A stretch of DNA of 64,000 nucleotides from Bacteroidales bacterium (GTDB taxonomy: Bacteria; Bacteroidota; Bacteroidia; Bacteroidales; VadinHA17). Both the position numbers and the translations under genes were made by a program. The stretch lies in NCBI GenBank assembly GCA_022865305.1, contig JALHSP010000043.1:62001-126000 (forward strand). Direction: 5' to 3'. Positions 27,989-35,383 of this stretch are shown here, in pieces (within the stretch, counting starts at the first letter, position 1; every line of letters begins with the position of its first letter). The notes below the pieces were generated by a model. That model saw nothing but the letters and a program-made list of their open reading frames with translations, searched no databases and was not told the DNA's origin.

Positions 27989-28684
27989 ATGAATGACTTT
28001 TTTGTTGAACCATTAAAAAACTGGTTTGGTTATACCCGCAGGGAAAGAAGAGCCACAACCATTTTGCTCCTTATAATTATGTGTGTTCTCATATTGAGAT
28101 ACTCTATACCTGAGAAAAATATCCTGCAGGAATTAAGCATAACAAATACTGATACGGTTTGGTCAGTCAAAAAGCTCCCGGTAAATCTGACCACAGATGG
28201 CATTAAATCTCCTGGAGCCATGCCCGTGAAGAAGGGACAAAACAGCAATAAACCAGGCGTTTGGAAACCCGGACAGGAAAAGAGATTGCTTGATATTAAT
28301 ACTTGCGATTCTGCAGATCTTGAGAGACTACCGGGAATAGGACCGGTTTTATCGGCCAGGATTATAAAGTATCGTAACCTGCTTGGCGGTTTTGTCAAAA
28401 CCGACCAGCTGAAGGAGGTTTATGGATTACCTCCGGAAACATTCGAACTAATATCAGGAAGAGTTTTTGCTGATTCTTCGGCAGTAAAGAAGATTAACAT
28501 TAACAAGGCTGATTATAAGCAGCTTATACGATTTCCATATTTTAAAAAGTATGAAGTTTCGGGTATTCTGAAGTACAGGGAGTTAAAGGGAAGGATTATT
28601 GGAATGGGTGATCTTTTGGAGAATAATTTACTCAGTGCTGAAACTGTTGGAAAGGTGCGGCCTTATCTGGAGTTTGGTGAGTAG
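27989..28684 (+). CDS. Helix-hairpin-helix (ComEA-like) protein, membrane anchored
   Basis: The 231-residue protein has a membrane helix near the N-terminus (TTILLLIIMCVLILRYS, about residues 23-39), a linker, and then helix-hairpin-helix repeats: LLDINTCDSADLERLPGIGPVLSARIIKYR, a second partial repeat and a third (KININKADYKQLIRFPYF). The first hairpin carries the LPGIG glycine loop that contacts DNA phosphates. ComEA-like domains bind double-stranded DNA in natural transformation; related proteins of unknown role are common in Bacteroidetes. The protein is full length, and no other competence gene is in the window. Confidence 0.85.
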   Translation: MNDFFVEPLKNWFGYTRRERRATTILLLIIMCVLILRYSIPEKNILQELSITNTDTVWSVKKLPVNLTTDGIKSPGAMPVKKGQNSNKPGVWKPGQEKRLLDINTCDSADLERLPGIGPVLSARIIKYRNLLGGFVKTDQLKEVYGLPPETFELISGRVFADSSAVKKININKADYKQLIRFPYFKKYEVSGILKYRELKGRIIGMGDLLENNLLSAETVGKVRPYLEFGE

Positions 28685-28845
28685 GTAGTGTTAGTGAAAT
28701 ATAATTTAAGAAATAATTAACTCTTATAATTTTGATACTTCCCAAAAATTCTGTATCTTTAATAAATCCTAATTCGCTAAAAAAGCTATTTTAATATTTA
28801 AATACTAAAAATTAAGTGACATGGACAATTTATCTCCTTAAAAAT

Positions 28846-28876
28846 TTTGAAAAGAATTTTTCTATTTCTAAATTTG
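28846..28876 (+). promoter_or_regulatory. Bacteroidetes-type promoter of rpsU
   Basis: TTTG at 28846-28849 and TAAATTTG at 28869-28876 are separated by 19 bases, an exact match to the sigma-ABfr consensus TTTG-N19-21-TAnnTTTG. A transcript starting near 28882 would have a leader of about 20 bases before rpsU. Confidence 0.8.
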
Positions 28877-28904
28877 CGCCTCGTTTAAAAACTGAAATTT
28901 AATT

Positions 28905-29096
28905 ATGATCATTGTACCATTAAAAGAAGGCGAAAACATTGAAAGAGCTTTAAAAAAGTTCAAGAGAAAATTTGAGAAGACGGGAGTGATTCGAGAATTA
29001 CGTTCACGTCAGGCTTTTGTTAAGCCTTCAGTACGCCGGAGGGAAGAAATCAAGAAGGCTATGTACGTCCAGAAAATGCAGGAGAGCGAAGAATAA
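28905..29096 (+). CDS. rpsU: 30S ribosomal protein S21
   Basis: The small basic protein of 63 residues matches S21 in length and pattern: MIIVPLKEGENIERALKKFKRKFEKTG, then RSRQAFVKPSVRRREEIKKAM. It lies on the platform of the small subunit and helps initiation. It is first in a run with a Xer-type recombinase and hpf, an arrangement I know from Bacteroidetes, and is driven by a well-matched promoter. The start ATG is fixed by the conserved N-terminus. Confidence 0.97.
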   Translation: MIIVPLKEGENIERALKKFKRKFEKTGVIRELRSRQAFVKPSVRRREEIKKAMYVQKMQESEE

Positions 29097-29146
29097 TTCG
29101 TCAATCCGCATCAAAGATTTTAACATAACAGTTGAGAGGTTCCTTC

Positions 29147-30034
29147 ATGAGTCAAAAGGAATCGTTCTTACAATATCTGCAAATAGAAAAGCGGTATTCT
29201 CCGCATACTGTCCGGTCATATAAAAACGATCTGGAACAGTTTTTTTCCTTTTTAGTATCTCAGGATATGCCGGCAATACCCGAGCTTGTAACCTCGCATG
29301 AAATAAGAGCATGGATTGTTTACATGATGGAAAACGGCTATGCATCAATTAGTGTACACAGAAAAATATCCTGTTTGAGAGTTTTCTACCGTTACCTCAG
29401 GAAAGAAGGAGTTGTGGACAGGGATCCGCTTGAAAAGGTAGTCCTGCCCAAACGGAAGAAAAGCCTGCCGGTATTTGTAGAGGAAGAGGCTCTCAACAGA
29501 CTGCTTGATGATTATTGTTTCGGAGATGATTTTAATGGCATCAGAAACCGGACTATAATTGAGATGTTATACCTGACAGGAATGAGAAGGTCGGAGCTGA
29601 CTGGTCTGCGTAACATCGATGTTGATCTTACTGAGGCTACCGTTAAGGTTACAGGGAAAAGAAACAAGCAGCGGATAATTCCTCTGACAAAACCATTTAC
29701 TATCCGTCTCAGGGAATATCTCGAGATAAGAGATAAAAATTTTGAACCAGGAACTGGCGGGTGGTTTTTTATTACAGATAAAGGGAACAAGTTATATGAC
29801 AAATATGTTTATAATACTGTCAAGGGGTATCTTTCCATGGTGACAACTATTGAAAAGAAAAGTCCGCATATTCTCAGGCATACATTTGCTACACATATGC
29901 TTAACAGAGGCGCTGACCTGAACTCAATAAAAGAGTTTCTGGGACATGCAAATCTTTCAGCAACACAGATTTACACTCATACTACATTTGAAAAACTAAA
30001 GAAAATATATAAACAGGCTCATCCAAGGGCTTAA
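29147..30034 (+). CDS. xerC: Tyrosine recombinase, XerC/XerD type
   Basis: A 295-residue tyrosine recombinase. N-terminal SAM-like domain: FLQYLQIEKRYSPHTVRSYKND, residues 6-27. Catalytic residues are all present: Arg in LTGMRRSELTGL, Lys in VTGKRNKQRIIP, His-x-x-Arg in SPHILRHTFATHML, His in LGHANLSATQIYTHT and the nucleophile Tyr in IYTHT. Sequence and length are those of Xer enzymes that resolve chromosome dimers, not phage integrases. I prefer the ATG at 29147 over an upstream TTG. It sits between rpsU and hpf with short gaps and is probably co-transcribed with them. Confidence 0.92.
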   Translation: MSQKESFLQYLQIEKRYSPHTVRSYKNDLEQFFSFLVSQDMPAIPELVTSHEIRAWIVYMMENGYASISVHRKISCLRVFYRYLRKEGVVDRDPLEKVVLPKRKKSLPVFVEEEALNRLLDDYCFGDDFNGIRNRTIIEMLYLTGMRRSELTGLRNIDVDLTEATVKVTGKRNKQRIIPLTKPFTIRLREYLEIRDKNFEPGTGGWFFITDKGNKLYDKYVYNTVKGYLSMVTTIEKKSPHILRHTFATHMLNRGADLNSIKEFLGHANLSATQIYTHTTFEKLKKIYKQAHPRA

Positions 30035-30051
30035 CTTTTAAACAAATAAAC

Positions 30052-30058
30052 AGGAGGT
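30052..30058 (+). promoter_or_regulatory. Strong Shine-Dalgarno sequence of hpf
   Basis: AGGAGGT lies six bases before the hpf start. Most genes in this window, as in Bacteroidetes generally, lack such a complement to 16S rRNA, so it stands out and points to an unusually efficient or specifically controlled initiation. Confidence 0.6.
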
Positions 30059-30064
30059 ACTATT

Positions 30065-30364
30065 ATGAACATTCAGATTCATTCAGTGCGGTTTGATGCC
30101 GACAAAAAGCTAATCGATTTTGTCAATCAGAAACTGGATAAACTGACCCAGTTTAGTGAAGAAATTGTTAATGCTGAAGTCTATCTCCGACTTGACAAAG
30201 ATCAGACGCGGGAGAACAAGATTAGCGAAATTAAGCTGGATTTATCAGGAAGACCTTTATTTGCAAAAAAGCAAAGCAAGACTTTTGAGGAAGCTACAGA
30301 TGATGCAATTAGCGCTCTTAAAAAGCAGATTACCAAGCACAAACAGAAGAAGAGAGGGGTATAG
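30065..30364 (+). CDS. hpf: Ribosome hibernation promoting factor (HPF/RaiA family), short form
   Basis: The 99-residue protein has the beta-alpha-beta-beta-beta-alpha pattern of the short HPF/YfiA family: MNIQIHSVRFDADKKLIDFVNQKL, then VYLRLDKDQTRENKISEIKLDLSG, then FAKKQSKTFEEATDDAISALKKQ and a basic tail KHKQKKRGV. It lacks the long C-terminal dimerisation domain. It binds the decoding centre of idle ribosomes. It follows the recombinase gene by 30 bases, and a strong SD sequence precedes it. Confidence 0.93.
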   Translation: MNIQIHSVRFDADKKLIDFVNQKLDKLTQFSEEIVNAEVYLRLDKDQTRENKISEIKLDLSGRPLFAKKQSKTFEEATDDAISALKKQITKHKQKKRGV

Positions 30365-30395
30365 CAGATCTCCCCTCAAAAATCTTTTGATTTAT

Positions 30396-30427
30396 TTTGA
30401 TAAATGAAATATAAATTCATACATTTG
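30396..30427 (+). promoter_or_regulatory. Bacteroidetes-type promoter of the tRNA-tuf operon
   Basis: TTTG at 30396-30399 and TACATTTG at 30420-30427 are 20 bases apart, again a full match to TTTG-N19-21-TAnnTTTG. Transcription would begin near 30434, about 45 bases before the first tRNA. Confidence 0.8.
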
Positions 30428-30478
30428 CAGACCGATTTTTGAGGGTATTTTAGCCTCATTCGGGACGTTCTTTAAATT

Positions 30479-30552
30479 GCCGATGTAGCTCAGTTGGTCA
30501 GAGCAGCTGATTTGTAATCTGCAGGTCGGGGGTTCGAATCCCTTCATCGGCT
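30479..30552 (+). tRNA. tRNA-Thr (anticodon TGT)
   Basis: 74 bases. Acceptor GCCGATG pairs with CATCGGC, D-arm GCTC/GAGC, anticodon loop TTTGTAA (TGT), T-loop TTCGAAT. The anticodon stem GCTGA/TCTGC contains one T-T mismatch in the middle. CCA is not encoded. First of four tRNAs in front of tuf. Confidence 0.95.
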
Positions 30553-30600
30553 CTTGAAAGAGTTGTAGATGTGTGTTTTAGGAGTTGACTCTGTTTCAAG

Positions 30601-30683
30601 GGGGAGATACCAAAGTGGCCAACTGGGGCAGACTGTAAATCTGTTGGCGGACGCCTTCGTAGGTTCGAATCCTGCTCTCCCCA
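30601..30683 (+). tRNA. tRNA-Tyr (anticodon GTA)
   Basis: 83 bases, class II with a long variable arm (about GGCGGACGCCTTCGTA). Acceptor GGGGAGA pairs with TCTCCCC, the anticodon loop is CTGTAAA (GTA), the T-loop TTCGAAT, discriminator A. CCA is not encoded. Confidence 0.95.
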
Positions 30684-30760
30684 CTTAAAACGGGGAGAAA
30701 GCCGTATACTGAAGAATCAGATTTATGGATAAGGATACGGATCTCGTTGGACGATATCAG

Positions 30761-30833
30761 GCGGGAGTAGCTCAGTTGGTAGAGCATCAGCCTTCCAAGC
30801 TGAGGGTCGCGGATTCGAGCTCCGTCTCCCGCT
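30761..30833 (+). tRNA. tRNA-Gly (anticodon TCC)
   Basis: 73 bases. Acceptor GCGGGAG pairs with CTCCCGC, D-arm GCTC/GAGC, anticodon loop CTTCCAA (TCC), T-loop TTCGAGC. Discriminator T, as is usual for glycine tRNAs; CCA is not encoded. Confidence 0.95.
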
Positions 30834-30844
30834 CACTTTTTGAT

Positions 30845-30916
30845 GCCAGAGTAGCTCAGGGGTAGAGCACTTCCTTGGTAAGGAAGGGGTCAGGGGTTCA
30901 ATTCCCCTCTCCGGCT
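30845..30916 (+). tRNA. tRNA-Thr (anticodon GGT)
   Basis: 72 bases. The acceptor GCCAGAG pairs with CTCCGGC with one A-C mismatch. Anticodon stem CTTCC/GGAAG closes the loop TTGGTAA (GGT). T-arm AGGGG/CCCCT. With the first tRNA of the cluster it covers both classes of Thr codons. CCA is not encoded. Confidence 0.93.
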
Positions 30917-30985
30917 CAACGAGAATTTGATTTAAAAATGAAACTAGAATAGATGAACTTAATTTAATTTAATACGCTTGGAGTT

Positions 30986-32173
30986 ATGGCAAAAGAAAAA
31001 TTTGACAGGACTAAACCGCACGTAAATATTGGTACAATCGGTCACATTGACCATGGTAAAACCACCTTAACGGCAGCTATCACAATGGTCCTTCACAAAA
31101 AGGGTCTCTCTGAAATAAGGGATTTCGACTCAATTGATAATGCTCCCGAAGAAAAGGAGAGAGGCATTACTATTAACACTTCTCACGTTGAATATCAGAC
31201 AGCAACCCGTCACTATGCACATGTTGACTGTCCAGGTCACGCCGACTATATTAAAAATATGGTTACAGGTGCGGCACAGATGGATGGCGCTATTCTTGTT
31301 GTTGCAGCTACTGATGGTCCGATGCCACAGACGCGTGAACATATCCTTCTTGCCCACCAGGTTAACGTTCCAAAAGTGCTTGTTTTCATGAACAAAGTTG
31401 ATATGGTTGACGATGTGGAACTTCTTGATCTTGTTGAGATGGAAGTTCGCGACCTGCTTAACTTCTATAAATTCGACGGCGACAATGCTCCTGTTATCCG
31501 CGGTTCTGCTCTTGGCGCAATGCACGGTGAAGCAAAATGGGAAGAAAAAGTTATGGAACTGATGGATGCTGTCGACGCATATATTCCAATTCCTCCACGC
31601 GATAATCAGAAACCGTTCCTGTTACCGGTTGAAGATGTGTTTTCAATCACCGGTCGTGGAACAGTTGCAACCGGTCGTATCGAAACCGGTGTTGTGGTTA
31701 CAGGCGAGGAGCTTGAAATGATCGGACTGGGTGCAGAAAAGCGTAAGACTGTATGTACCGGTGTTGAAATGTTCCGCAAGATCCTTGACAGGGGTGAAGC
31801 CGGCGATAACGTTGGTCTGCTTCTCCGCGGTGTTGACAAGAAAGAGATCAAAAGAGGTATGGTGCTTGCAAAACCGGGTTCAATAACACCTCATACAAAA
31901 ATCAAAGCTGAGATCTACGTTCTTAAGAAAGAGGAAGGCGGACGTCATACCCCATTCCATAATAAATATCGTCCTCAGTTCTATGTTAGGACACTTGATA
32001 TTACCGGGGAGATTACTCTTCCTGAAGGATCAGAAATGGTAATGCCCGGCGATAACGTCACAATAACCGTTGATCTTATTTATCCGGTCGCTATTAATGT
32101 CGGACTTCGTTTTGCTATCCGTGAAGGTGGAAGAACAGTAGGTGCTGGCGCAGTAACTGAAATTCTTGAATAA
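30986..32173 (+). CDS. tuf: Elongation factor Tu
   Basis: The 395-residue protein is full-length EF-Tu. GTPase motifs: [14 protein letters not shown] (P-loop, residues 18-31), [12 protein letters not shown] (switch I), [12 protein letters not shown] (switch II) and NKVDMVD. Domains 2 and 3 follow ([32 protein letters not shown]). It carries aminoacyl-tRNA to the ribosome. The gene is embedded between tRNA genes (Thr, Tyr, Gly, Thr before; Trp after), then secE and nusG, the conserved Bacteroidetes order. The codon usage is that of a highly expressed gene. Confidence 0.98.
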   Translation: MAKEKFDRTKPHVNIGTIGHIDHGKTTLTAAITMVLHKKGLSEIRDFDSIDNAPEEKERGITINTSHVEYQTATRHYAHVDCPGHADYIKNMVTGAAQMDGAILVVAATDGPMPQTREHILLAHQVNVPKVLVFMNKVDMVDDVELLDLVEMEVRDLLNFYKFDGDNAPVIRGSALGAMHGEAKWEEKVMELMDAVDAYIPIPPRDNQKPFLLPVEDVFSITGRGTVATGRIETGVVVTGEELEMIGLGAEKRKTVCTGVEMFRKILDRGEAGDNVGLLLRGVDKKEIKRGMVLAKPGSITPHTKIKAEIYVLKKEEGGRHTPFHNKYRPQFYVRTLDITGEITLPEGSEMVMPGDNVTITVDLIYPVAINVGLRFAIREGGRTVGAGAVTEILE

Positions 32174-32187
32174 TAGGTTTGGATACA

Positions 32188-32222
32188 CAGTAGTAGAAAC
32201 CTACTGTCAGGATTCTACTACT
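32188..32222 (+). promoter_or_regulatory. Two mutually exclusive hairpins between tuf and tRNA-Trp
   Basis: CAGTAG (32188-32193) can pair with CTACTG (32201-32206). Alternatively AGTAGTAGAA (32189-32198) can pair with TTCTACTACT (32213-32222), a perfect ten-pair stem that excludes the first. The spacer sits between tuf and the Trp tRNA within one operon, so it may be a processing site or a switch. No T-run follows. Confidence 0.45.
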
Positions 32223-32234
32223 ACCAATTGTAAC

Positions 32235-32307
32235 ACGGGTGTAGCTCAGTTGGTAGAGCACTGGTCTCCAAAACCAGGTGTCGGGAGTTCGAGCCTCTCC
32301 TCCCGTG
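32235..32307 (+). tRNA. tRNA-Trp (anticodon CCA)
   Basis: 73 bases. Acceptor ACGGGTG pairs with CTCCCGT (one T-T mismatch at 6:67), D-arm GCTC/GAGC, anticodon stem CTGGT/ACCAG with loop CTCCAAA (CCA), T-arm GGGAG/CTCTC, discriminator G. It lies between tuf and secE, the usual place. Confidence 0.93.
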
Positions 32308-32323
32308 CAAAAATATTAGTAGT

Positions 32324-32515
32324 ATGAGTATAAAAAGTTATTTTCAGGAATCATTCACAGAGCTGGTACATAAAGTTACATGGCCAACATTAAGTGAGCT
32401 TCAGAACAGCGCCGTACTGGTTCTGGTCGCTAGTCTTATCATAGCTCTTATTGTTGCTGCAATGGATTTTTTCTTCAGCAGGATAATGGAATTCATTTAC
32501 AATTTGTTGTACTAA
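32324..32515 (+). CDS. secE: Preprotein translocase subunit SecE
   Basis: The 63-residue protein is a short, single-span SecE: an amphipathic N-terminal helix ([22 protein letters not shown], containing the VTWPT motif) and one membrane helix ([22 protein letters not shown], about residues 30-51). It clamps SecY in the Sec translocon. It is 17 bases downstream of tRNA-Trp and 17 bases upstream of nusG, in the universally conserved order. Confidence 0.95.
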   Translation: MSIKSYFQESFTELVHKVTWPTLSELQNSAVLVLVASLIIALIVAAMDFFFSRIMEFIYNLLY

Positions 32516-32532
32516 AGCGGGGACCTCATCCA

Positions 32533-33081
32533 ATGAGTGAGAATGTTAAGAAGTGGTACGTGCTGCGGGCGATAGGCGGGAAGGAAAAGAAAGTCAAAGA
32601 GTATATTGATAGCGAAGTGGCACGCCTAAAGCTTGAAGAATTTGTCTCACAGGTACTTATTCCAACCGAAAAAGTATACCAGATAAGATCAGGGAAAAAA
32701 ATAAGCAAAGAGAGAACATTCTTCCCTGGTTATGTCCTTGTTGAAGCAGTTCTCGTTGGAGAAATACCTCATTTATTAAGAAATGTCCCTAATGTAATAG
32801 GATTTCTTGGCTCTAAGGATGGTGAGCCTGTTCCACTCAGAAAAACTGAAATTAACAGGATCCTTGGAAAAGTGGATGAACTTAATGCAAGTGATGAAGA
32901 AATAAATATTCCGTTTTTTGTTGGCGAATCGGTTAAGGTAATCGACGGCCCTTTCAACAGTTTTACGGGAATAATTGAAGAGGTGAATGAAGAAAAGAAA
33001 AAGCTTAAGGTAATGGTAAAAATATTTGGCAGAAAAACACCATTAGAGCTGAGCTTTATGCAGGTTGAAAAAGAAAATTAA
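32533..33081 (+). CDS. nusG: Transcription termination/antitermination factor NusG
   Basis: The 182-residue protein has the NGN domain ([20 protein letters not shown] at the start; [12 protein letters not shown] in the middle) and a C-terminal KOW domain ([21 protein letters not shown]). It binds RNA polymerase and links it to Rho and ribosomes. It is slightly shorter in the insert region than some Bacteroides homologues. It follows secE directly and precedes the rplK leader. Confidence 0.96.
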   Translation: MSENVKKWYVLRAIGGKEKKVKEYIDSEVARLKLEEFVSQVLIPTEKVYQIRSGKKISKERTFFPGYVLVEAVLVGEIPHLLRNVPNVIGFLGSKDGEPVPLRKTEINRILGKVDELNASDEEINIPFFVGESVKVIDGPFNSFTGIIEEVNEEKKKLKVMVKIFGRKTPLELSFMQVEKEN

Positions 33082-33090
33082 CAGAAGATA

Positions 33091-33133
33091 TTGACAGTTA
33101 TGAAAATTATAATGCTTCCTGAATAACTGTCAA
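33091..33133 (+). promoter_or_regulatory. Leader hairpin upstream of rplK
   Basis: TTGACAGTTAT (33091-33101) and ATAACTGTCAA (33123-33133) are perfect 11-base reverse complements around a 21-base loop, 31 bases before the rplK start. By position it is a candidate for the L1-type autoregulatory leader that controls the rplK-rplA operon in other bacteria. The sequence of an L1 binding site cannot be confirmed by eye. Confidence 0.5.
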
Positions 33134-33164
33134 GCTCTCGCAATAAACACGCAAATTTAAAATT

Positions 33165-33608
33165 ATGGCAAAAGAAGTTGCTGGACTTATCAAGTTACAG
33201 ATTCGTGGCGGAGGAGCTAATCCATCTCCACCTGTCGGACCTGCTTTAGGCTCGAAAGGTGTCAATATCATGGATTTCTGCAAGCAATTTAATGCGAGGA
33301 CTCAGGACAAAGCTGGAAAAGTAATACCGGTGATTATAACAGTATATACTGACAAGTCGTTTGATTTTGTTACAAAAACACCACCAATTGCTGTTCAGCT
33401 TCTTGAAGTGGCCAAGTCAAAGAAAGGTTCAAAAGAACCTAACAGAGATAAAGTGGCACAGGTTTCCTGGGATCAAGTTAAAGCAATTGCTAAGGATAAG
33501 ATGGAAGACTTAAACTGTTTTACAGTCAAGTCTGCAATGAAGATGGTAGCTGGTACTGCCAGAAGTATGGGAATAACCATAAAAGGTGATTTCCCGGTAA
33601 AAATTTAA
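33165..33608 (+). CDS. rplK: 50S ribosomal protein L11
   Basis: The 147-residue protein is complete: N-terminal [27 protein letters not shown], with the proline-rich loop for GTPase factors, and a C-terminal rRNA-binding domain ending in [13 protein letters not shown]. It belongs to the GTPase-associated centre of the large subunit. First gene of the rplKAJL set; the 14-base gap to rplA implies co-translation. A leader hairpin precedes it. Confidence 0.98.
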   Translation: MAKEVAGLIKLQIRGGGANPSPPVGPALGSKGVNIMDFCKQFNARTQDKAGKVIPVIITVYTDKSFDFVTKTPPIAVQLLEVAKSKKGSKEPNRDKVAQVSWDQVKAIAKDKMEDLNCFTVKSAMKMVAGTARSMGITIKGDFPVKI

Positions 33609-33621
33609 CTAGGAAAAAAAA

Positions 33622-34317
33622 ATGACTAAACTTACCAAAAACCGCAAGTTTGCCCTTGATAAACTCGAACAGGACAAGCTTTATACGTTGAAAGAAGCAT
33701 CTGTTCTGGTAAAGGAAATAACCAAGACAAAGTTTGATGCTTCCGTCGACCTGGATGTACGGTTAGGTATAGATCCGAGGAAGTCCAACCAGATGGTTCG
33801 CGGCGTTGTTTCTCTACCTCACGGGACAGGAAAATCTACACGTGTACTTGTGCTATGCACTCCCGATAAGGAAACAGAAGCAAAAGAAGCCGGTGCTGAT
33901 TATGTTGGTCTTGATGATTATGTGGAAAAGATCAAAGGTGGTTGGACAGATATGGATGTTATAATAACCATGCCATCTGTTATGGGGAAAGTCGGTCAGT
34001 TAGGTCGAATACTCGGTCCTCGCGGATTGATGCCGAACCCCAAAAGTGGTACTGTTACAATGGAGATTGGTAAGGCTGTTAAAGAAGTGAAGCAGGGTAA
34101 GATTGATTTCAAGGTTGATAAAAGCGGAATCATTCATGCCTCAATAGGTAAAGTCTCTTTCGAGCCTCATAAGATTGCTGAGAATGCAAAAGAGTTTTTA
34201 GCAATGGTAAATAAACTTAAACCGGCTGCTGCCAAAGGAACCTATATACGCAGCATGTTCCTTTCAAGCACAATGAGCCCTGGTATTAAGATTGATCCTA
34301 AAGGTTTTGATGATTAA
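33622..34317 (+). CDS. rplA: 50S ribosomal protein L1
   Basis: The 231-residue protein matches L1: [35 protein letters not shown] in domain 1, [19 protein letters not shown], and the C-terminal [11 protein letters not shown]. It forms the mobile stalk near the E site and in many bacteria represses its own operon by binding a leader RNA; the hairpin before rplK is a possible target here. Normal length. Confidence 0.98.
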   Translation: MTKLTKNRKFALDKLEQDKLYTLKEASVLVKEITKTKFDASVDLDVRLGIDPRKSNQMVRGVVSLPHGTGKSTRVLVLCTPDKETEAKEAGADYVGLDDYVEKIKGGWTDMDVIITMPSVMGKVGQLGRILGPRGLMPNPKSGTVTMEIGKAVKEVKQGKIDFKVDKSGIIHASIGKVSFEPHKIAENAKEFLAMVNKLKPAAAKGTYIRSMFLSSTMSPGIKIDPKGFDD

Positions 34318-34343
34318 GTTGTATGTAAACTCGGAATGAAATT

Positions 34344-34859
34344 ATGAGACGGGAAGAAAAAAATGCTATCATTGACAGCCTTGCTGAGAGATTTAAAGAG
34401 TACAGCCACTTTTATCTGACTGATACTGCTCAGCTTAATGCAGCTGATACAAGTGACCTTAGAAGAAAATGTTTTGAAAATGACATAAAACTTGTTGTCG
34501 TTAAAAACACTCTTCTTAAAATAGCACTTGAGCAGTCTACTGGGAACTTTGAAGAACTCTATCCGGTTCTGAAAGGTACTACGTCCATCATGTTTGCACA
34601 AACCGGGAATAGGCCTGCTAAACTTATCAAGGAATTCCGGAAAAAACATGATAAACCTGTTCTAAAAGGCGCTTACGTTCAGGAATCAGTATATCTCGGC
34701 GACAAAATGCTCGATGCACTGATCTCCATTAAAACAAAACAGGAAGTCATCGGAGATATTATTCTTCTCCTGCAATCTCCTGCTAAGAACGTCATATCAG
34801 CCTTACAATCAGGTGGAAATAAATTACATGGTGTTCTTGAAACACTGTCAAAAAAATAA
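34344..34859 (+). CDS. rplJ: 50S ribosomal protein L10
   Basis: The 171-residue protein matches L10: RREEKNAIIDSLAERFKEYSHFYLTD at the N-terminus, RRKCFENDIKLVVVKNTLLKIAL in the middle, and a C-terminal helix that binds L7/L12 dimers. It anchors the stalk of the large subunit. The spacing of 26 bases after rplA and 37 bases before rplL is as expected in the operon. Confidence 0.97.
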   Translation: MRREEKNAIIDSLAERFKEYSHFYLTDTAQLNAADTSDLRRKCFENDIKLVVVKNTLLKIALEQSTGNFEELYPVLKGTTSIMFAQTGNRPAKLIKEFRKKHDKPVLKGAYVQESVYLGDKMLDALISIKTKQEVIGDIILLLQSPAKNVISALQSGGNKLHGVLETLSKK

Positions 34860-34896
34860 AATTAATAAAGTATAATCAAATTAAAATTCAATAAAA

Positions 34897-35274
34897 ATGG
34901 CAGATCTTAAGAAATTTGCGGAAGAACTGGTTAACTTATCTGTTAAAGAGGTAAACGAACTGGCTAAAATACTTAAAGAAGAATATGGTATTGAACCGGC
35001 TGCAGCTGCTGTAGCCGTTGCCGGACCGGCTGCAGGTGACGAAAAAGCCGCTGCAGTAGAGAAAACAACTTTTGATGTTATTCTCAAAGCCGCCGGCGGT
35101 CAGAAATTACAAATTGTTAAACTGGTTAAAGATATCACCGGACTCGGGCTGAAAGAAGCCAAAGCAGTTGTTGATGCTGCTCCGTCTCCGGTAAAAGAAG
35201 GTGTTTCAAAAGAAGAAGCTGAAGCTATTAAAGGTCAATTGGTAGAAGCAGGAGCTGAAGTTGAACTTAAATAA
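34897..35274 (+). CDS. rplL: 50S ribosomal protein L7/L12
   Basis: The 125-residue protein is acidic and alanine-rich with the standard layout: N-terminal dimerisation helices ([20 protein letters not shown]), an Ala-rich hinge ([14 protein letters not shown]) and the C-terminal factor-binding domain ([20 protein letters not shown], then [18 protein letters not shown]). It recruits translation GTPases. The final codons and the stop are duplicated as a perfect 15-base tandem repeat just after the gene. Confidence 0.98.
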   Translation: MADLKKFAEELVNLSVKEVNELAKILKEEYGIEPAAAAVAVAGPAAGDEKAAAVEKTTFDVILKAAGGQKLQIVKLVKDITGLGLKEAKAVVDAAPSPVKEGVSKEEAEAIKGQLVEAGAEVELK

Positions 35275-35288
35275 GTTGAACTTAAATA
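35259..35288 (+). repeat. 15-base tandem duplication of the rplL stop region
   Basis: AGTTGAACTTAAATA occurs twice in direct succession (35259-35273 and 35274-35288), so the last codons and the stop of rplL are copied into the spacer. The protein is unaffected. A recent slippage event is likely. Confidence 0.85.
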
Positions 35289-35312
35289 AGAAATACCTAT
35301 TTATGGGTTACA

Positions 35313-35350
35313 GGTTTAGTCCCGGGCACTCGGGACTAAGCCTTTTGTTC
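35313..35350 (+). terminator. Hairpin with T-run between rplL and rpoB
   Basis: GGTTTAGTCCCG (35313-35324) pairs with CGGGACTAAGCC (35331-35342), a 12-pair stem with one G-T pair and the six-base loop GGCACT, followed by TTTTGTTCTTT. It has the form of an intrinsic terminator and probably lets only part of the transcripts continue into rpoBC. Confidence 0.8.
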
Positions 35351-35383
35351 TTTAAATTATAAGTTCACTTAATCTTTTATTAA

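Noticed and set aside
29147-30034. Recombinase as a sign of a prophage or integrative element
   Set aside because: It is a Xer-type enzyme within a conserved rpsU-hpf context. No attachment-site repeats, phage or mobilisation genes are near the tRNAs.
30596-30787. Minus-strand open frame across tRNA-Tyr and tRNA-Gly
   Set aside because: The region folds into complete tRNAs; the peptide is an artefact.
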